This document shows positions 6,175 through 7,484 of a stretch of DNA of 7,484 bases, piece by piece. The stretch is from Nitrospirota bacterium (GTDB taxonomy: Bacteria > Nitrospirota > Nitrospiria > Nitrospirales > UBA8639). Position 1 is the first letter of the stretch. Each line of letters starts with the position of its first letter. Below the pieces are notes generated by a model that saw only the letters and a list, made by a program, of their open reading frames with translations, was not told where the DNA came from and ran no database searches. The DNA is taken from positions 1 to 7,484 of the forward strand of contig JAOUNC010000134.1 of NCBI GenBank assembly GCA_029881175.1, written 5' to 3'. The position numbers and the translations under genes were made by a program.

Positions 6175-6204
6175 CTTAGAGAAACAAATTAGCCGCCCTG
6201 TCAA
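6175..6204 (-). promoter_or_regulatory. Candidate sigma-70-type promoter for the kinase/receiver operon
   Basis: On the - strand a perfect -35 TTGACA (6204-6199) is followed after 18 bp by TCTAAG (6180-6175), which matches the -10 consensus at four of six positions. Transcription would begin near 6168 and give a leader of about 140 nt before the kinase start. The spacer is slightly long and the -10 imperfect, so this is a candidate only. Confidence 0.4.
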
Positions 6205-6374
6205 GAAAGAGCTTCAGCACATGAGAGATCTTGGAACATCATGCATACTTGTTAAAAGATCACATACGCGGATGCGCGACCATTTTCAAAAAAATTGCCC
6301 GCGTTCCCGCAAAAGGGATGAAAACGGAAATGAAGGAATGAATAACTAGACAACAGGCGGAAAAATAAAGAGGT

Positions 6375-6406
6375 AAAAAAATGAATACCGTACGATGCGC
6401 ATTCAT
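6375..6406 (-). terminator. Candidate rho-independent terminator of hppA
   Basis: On the - strand, 98 nt after the hppA stop, ATGAATGC (6406-6399) pairs with GTATTCAT (6388-6381), an 8-bp stem with one G-T wobble and a 10-nt loop. It is followed by a T tract ending at 6375. Position, strand and T tract fit an intrinsic terminator. The stem is AT-rich, so it may be weak. Confidence 0.5.
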
Positions 6407-6410
6407 GGCA

Positions 6411-6451
6411 GGGGCATCATGCTCTGCACATGATCACCGACTCTATGCCCC
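6411..6451 (-). repeat. Compound inverted repeat in the hppA 3' untranslated region
   Basis: On the - strand, GGGGC (6451-6447) can pair with GCCCC (6415-6411). Directly stacked on its 3' side is a 6-bp hairpin, ATCATG (6434-6429) with CATGAT (6421-6416), with a 7-nt loop. An alternative longer outer stem GGGGCAT/ATGCCCC competes with the inner one. It lies between the hppA stop and the terminator, so it could protect the 3' end of the message. It has no T tract of its own. Confidence 0.4.
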
Positions 6452-6503
6452 CATGCCGGATAAAAATAAATGTCGGATATCAATGAAAATTTCATAGGTA
6501 AAG

Positions 6504-7484
6504 TTACCGGACCAACAAACCACCGTACTGGACAAAAAATGGGACAAACACTAGGGAAAGAATGGCCGAAAGCTTAATCAAAATATTGAGTGACGGACCT
6601 GAAGTATCTTTAAGCGGATCCCCTACGGTATCTCCGACCACTGCGGCTTTATGTGTCTCGGTCCCCTTGCCGCCAAGATTTCCAGCCTCAATATATTTTT
6701 TGGCATTATCCCAAGCGCCCCCACTATTGGATGAAGAAATGGCGATGACGCCGCCAGCAACAAGAGACCCCGCGAGGACCCCGGCCACGGCTTGAATATC
6801 AAACAAGAAACCCGTGACCAGAGGAGTCCCCATGATCAGAATGCCTGGGGCAATCATTTCCTTCAACGCCGCCTTCGTCGAAATAGCGACACATTGCTCA
6901 TAATCCGCCTCGGCCTTCCCTTCCATGAGACCTGGGATGGTGCGGAACTGACGACGAACTTCTTCAATCATCTCATAGGCCGCCGATCCCACAGACTTCA
7001 TCGTCATAGCAGAAAAATAAGCCGGCAACACCGCACCGATAAACAGACCCGTAAAGACCAGGGGATCGAGCAAATTAATGCTACCTAATAAATCATATTC
7101 TGGCCCATTTTGTTCCTTAAGCAACAAATCAGCCCTGGTAAGGAAGGCTGCAAAAAGCGCCAATGAGGTGAGGATGGCTGCACCAATGGCAAAACCTTTC
7201 CCGATAGCGGCCGTGGTATTCCCGGCAGCATCCAAGACGTCTGTTCGCTTACGAACATGCTCTGGCATACCTGCCATTTCTGCAATGCCCCCGGCATTAT
7301 CAGACACCGGCCCATAGGCATCAATCGTCAACGCGACCACCAAAGTTCCTAACATCCCGAGAGAGGCAATCGCCACACCATACATTCCTGCCAACATCCA
7401 CGGGATATAGATGGCCATGCCAATGGCAATATAGGGACCCACAGCACTCTTATAACCAAGGGCTAGGCCAAAAATAATATTCGT
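6504..7484 (-). CDS. hppA: Membrane-bound ion-pumping pyrophosphatase, C-terminal half (5' end outside window)
   Basis: The visible 326 residues (from [13 protein letters not shown] to the stop) are the C-terminal half of a family protein of roughly 700 residues. The enzyme hydrolyses pyrophosphate in the cytoplasm and pumps H+ or Na+ across the inner membrane. Family hallmarks include [70 protein letters not shown] and [14 protein letters not shown] followed by SLNILIK. The aspartates and lysines in these motifs bind Mg-pyrophosphate. Hydrophobic segments alternate with these loops as expected for the multi-helix membrane protein. In GNTTAAIG the position that is lysine in K+-independent enzymes is alanine (codon 7211-7209), so this is the K+-dependent type. 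The residues that decide H+ versus Na+ transport lie in the missing half. The frame is open to the window edge, so the GTG at 7442 is not the real start. The gene ends normally at TAA (6506-6504). Confidence 0.97.
   Translation of the reverse strand, partial: TNIIFGLALGYKSAVGPYIAIGMAIYIPWMLAGMYGVAIASLGMLGTLVVALTIDAYGPVSDNAGGIAEMAGMPEHVRKRTDVLDAAGNTTAAIGKGFAIGAAILTSLALFAAFLTRADLLLKEQNGPEYDLLGSINLLDPLVFTGLFIGAVLPAYFSAMTMKSVGSAAYEMIEEVRRQFRTIPGLMEGKAEADYEQCVAISTKAALKEMIAPGILIMGTPLVTGFLFDIQAVAGVLAGSLVAGGVIAISSSNSGGAWDNAKKYIEAGNLGGKGTETHKAAVVGDTVGDPLKDTSGPSLNILIKLSAILSLVFVPFFVQYGGLLVR

Larger units (their letters stand above)
6047..6503. other. Intergenic region between hppA and the kinase gene
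   Basis: No convincing protein gene is present. A 96-codon GTG-initiated + strand frame (6059-6349) crosses most of it, but it has no ribosome binding site and an unnatural, very basic composition. The region holds the candidate kinase promoter, the hppA terminator and a compound hairpin (6411-6451), plus a doubtful 38-codon + strand frame at 6381-6497. Confidence 0.6.

Noticed and set aside
6059..6349. 96-codon + strand frame upstream of the kinase gene
   Set aside because: GTG start without a ribosome binding site, very basic and Gln/Arg-rich translation, and it covers the - strand kinase promoter; chance openness is the better explanation.

Overview
The window looks like bacterial chromosome of moderate G+C, most likely from a Nitrospira-like member of the Nitrospirota. 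That assignment is inference: it rests on the order xerC-hslV-hslU-argB, the presence of a K+-dependent-type membrane pyrophosphatase and the general look of the proteins. No rRNA or other marker is present to confirm it.

Positions 1-3672 (+ strand) are a tightly packed, probably co-transcribed block. It holds the 3' end of a XerC-type tyrosine recombinase, the complete HslVU (ClpQY) ATP-dependent protease, N-acetylglutamate kinase (argB, arginine biosynthesis) and a nicotinamidase-like cysteine hydrolase. Gaps are -4, 3, 24 and 5 bp. The protease pair is functionally linked; argB and the hydrolase appear to share the transcript without an obvious functional link.

Positions 3673-4744 are the low-density, accessory-looking part. 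There is about 450 bp without a convincing intact gene, though it carries an interrupted, possibly decayed reading frame and two short palindromes. It is followed by an IS630-type transposase fragment that keeps the DNA-binding half and has lost the catalytic half. This patch separates the + strand operon from - strand genes.

Positions 4745-6029 (- strand) encode a two-gene signalling cassette: a soluble histidine kinase with no visible sensor or membrane segment, followed after 10 bp by a stand-alone CheY/Rcp1-like receiver. The kinase stop codon lies inside the receiver's Shine-Dalgarno sequence, which suggests translational coupling. A plausible sigma-70-type promoter lies about 150 bp upstream of the kinase.

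Positions 6030-6503 are intergenic and hold that promoter, the 3' untranslated region of the next gene with a hairpin/T-tract terminator, and one dubious 38-codon reading frame. Positions 6504-7484 (- strand) are the C-terminal half of a membrane-bound ion-pumping pyrophosphatase (hppA), cut by the window edge.

I found no convincing undescribed system. The most worthwhile leads are the sensor-less kinase/receiver pair, the decayed frame after the hydrolase, and the unusual residues next to the hydrolase's catalytic cysteine.
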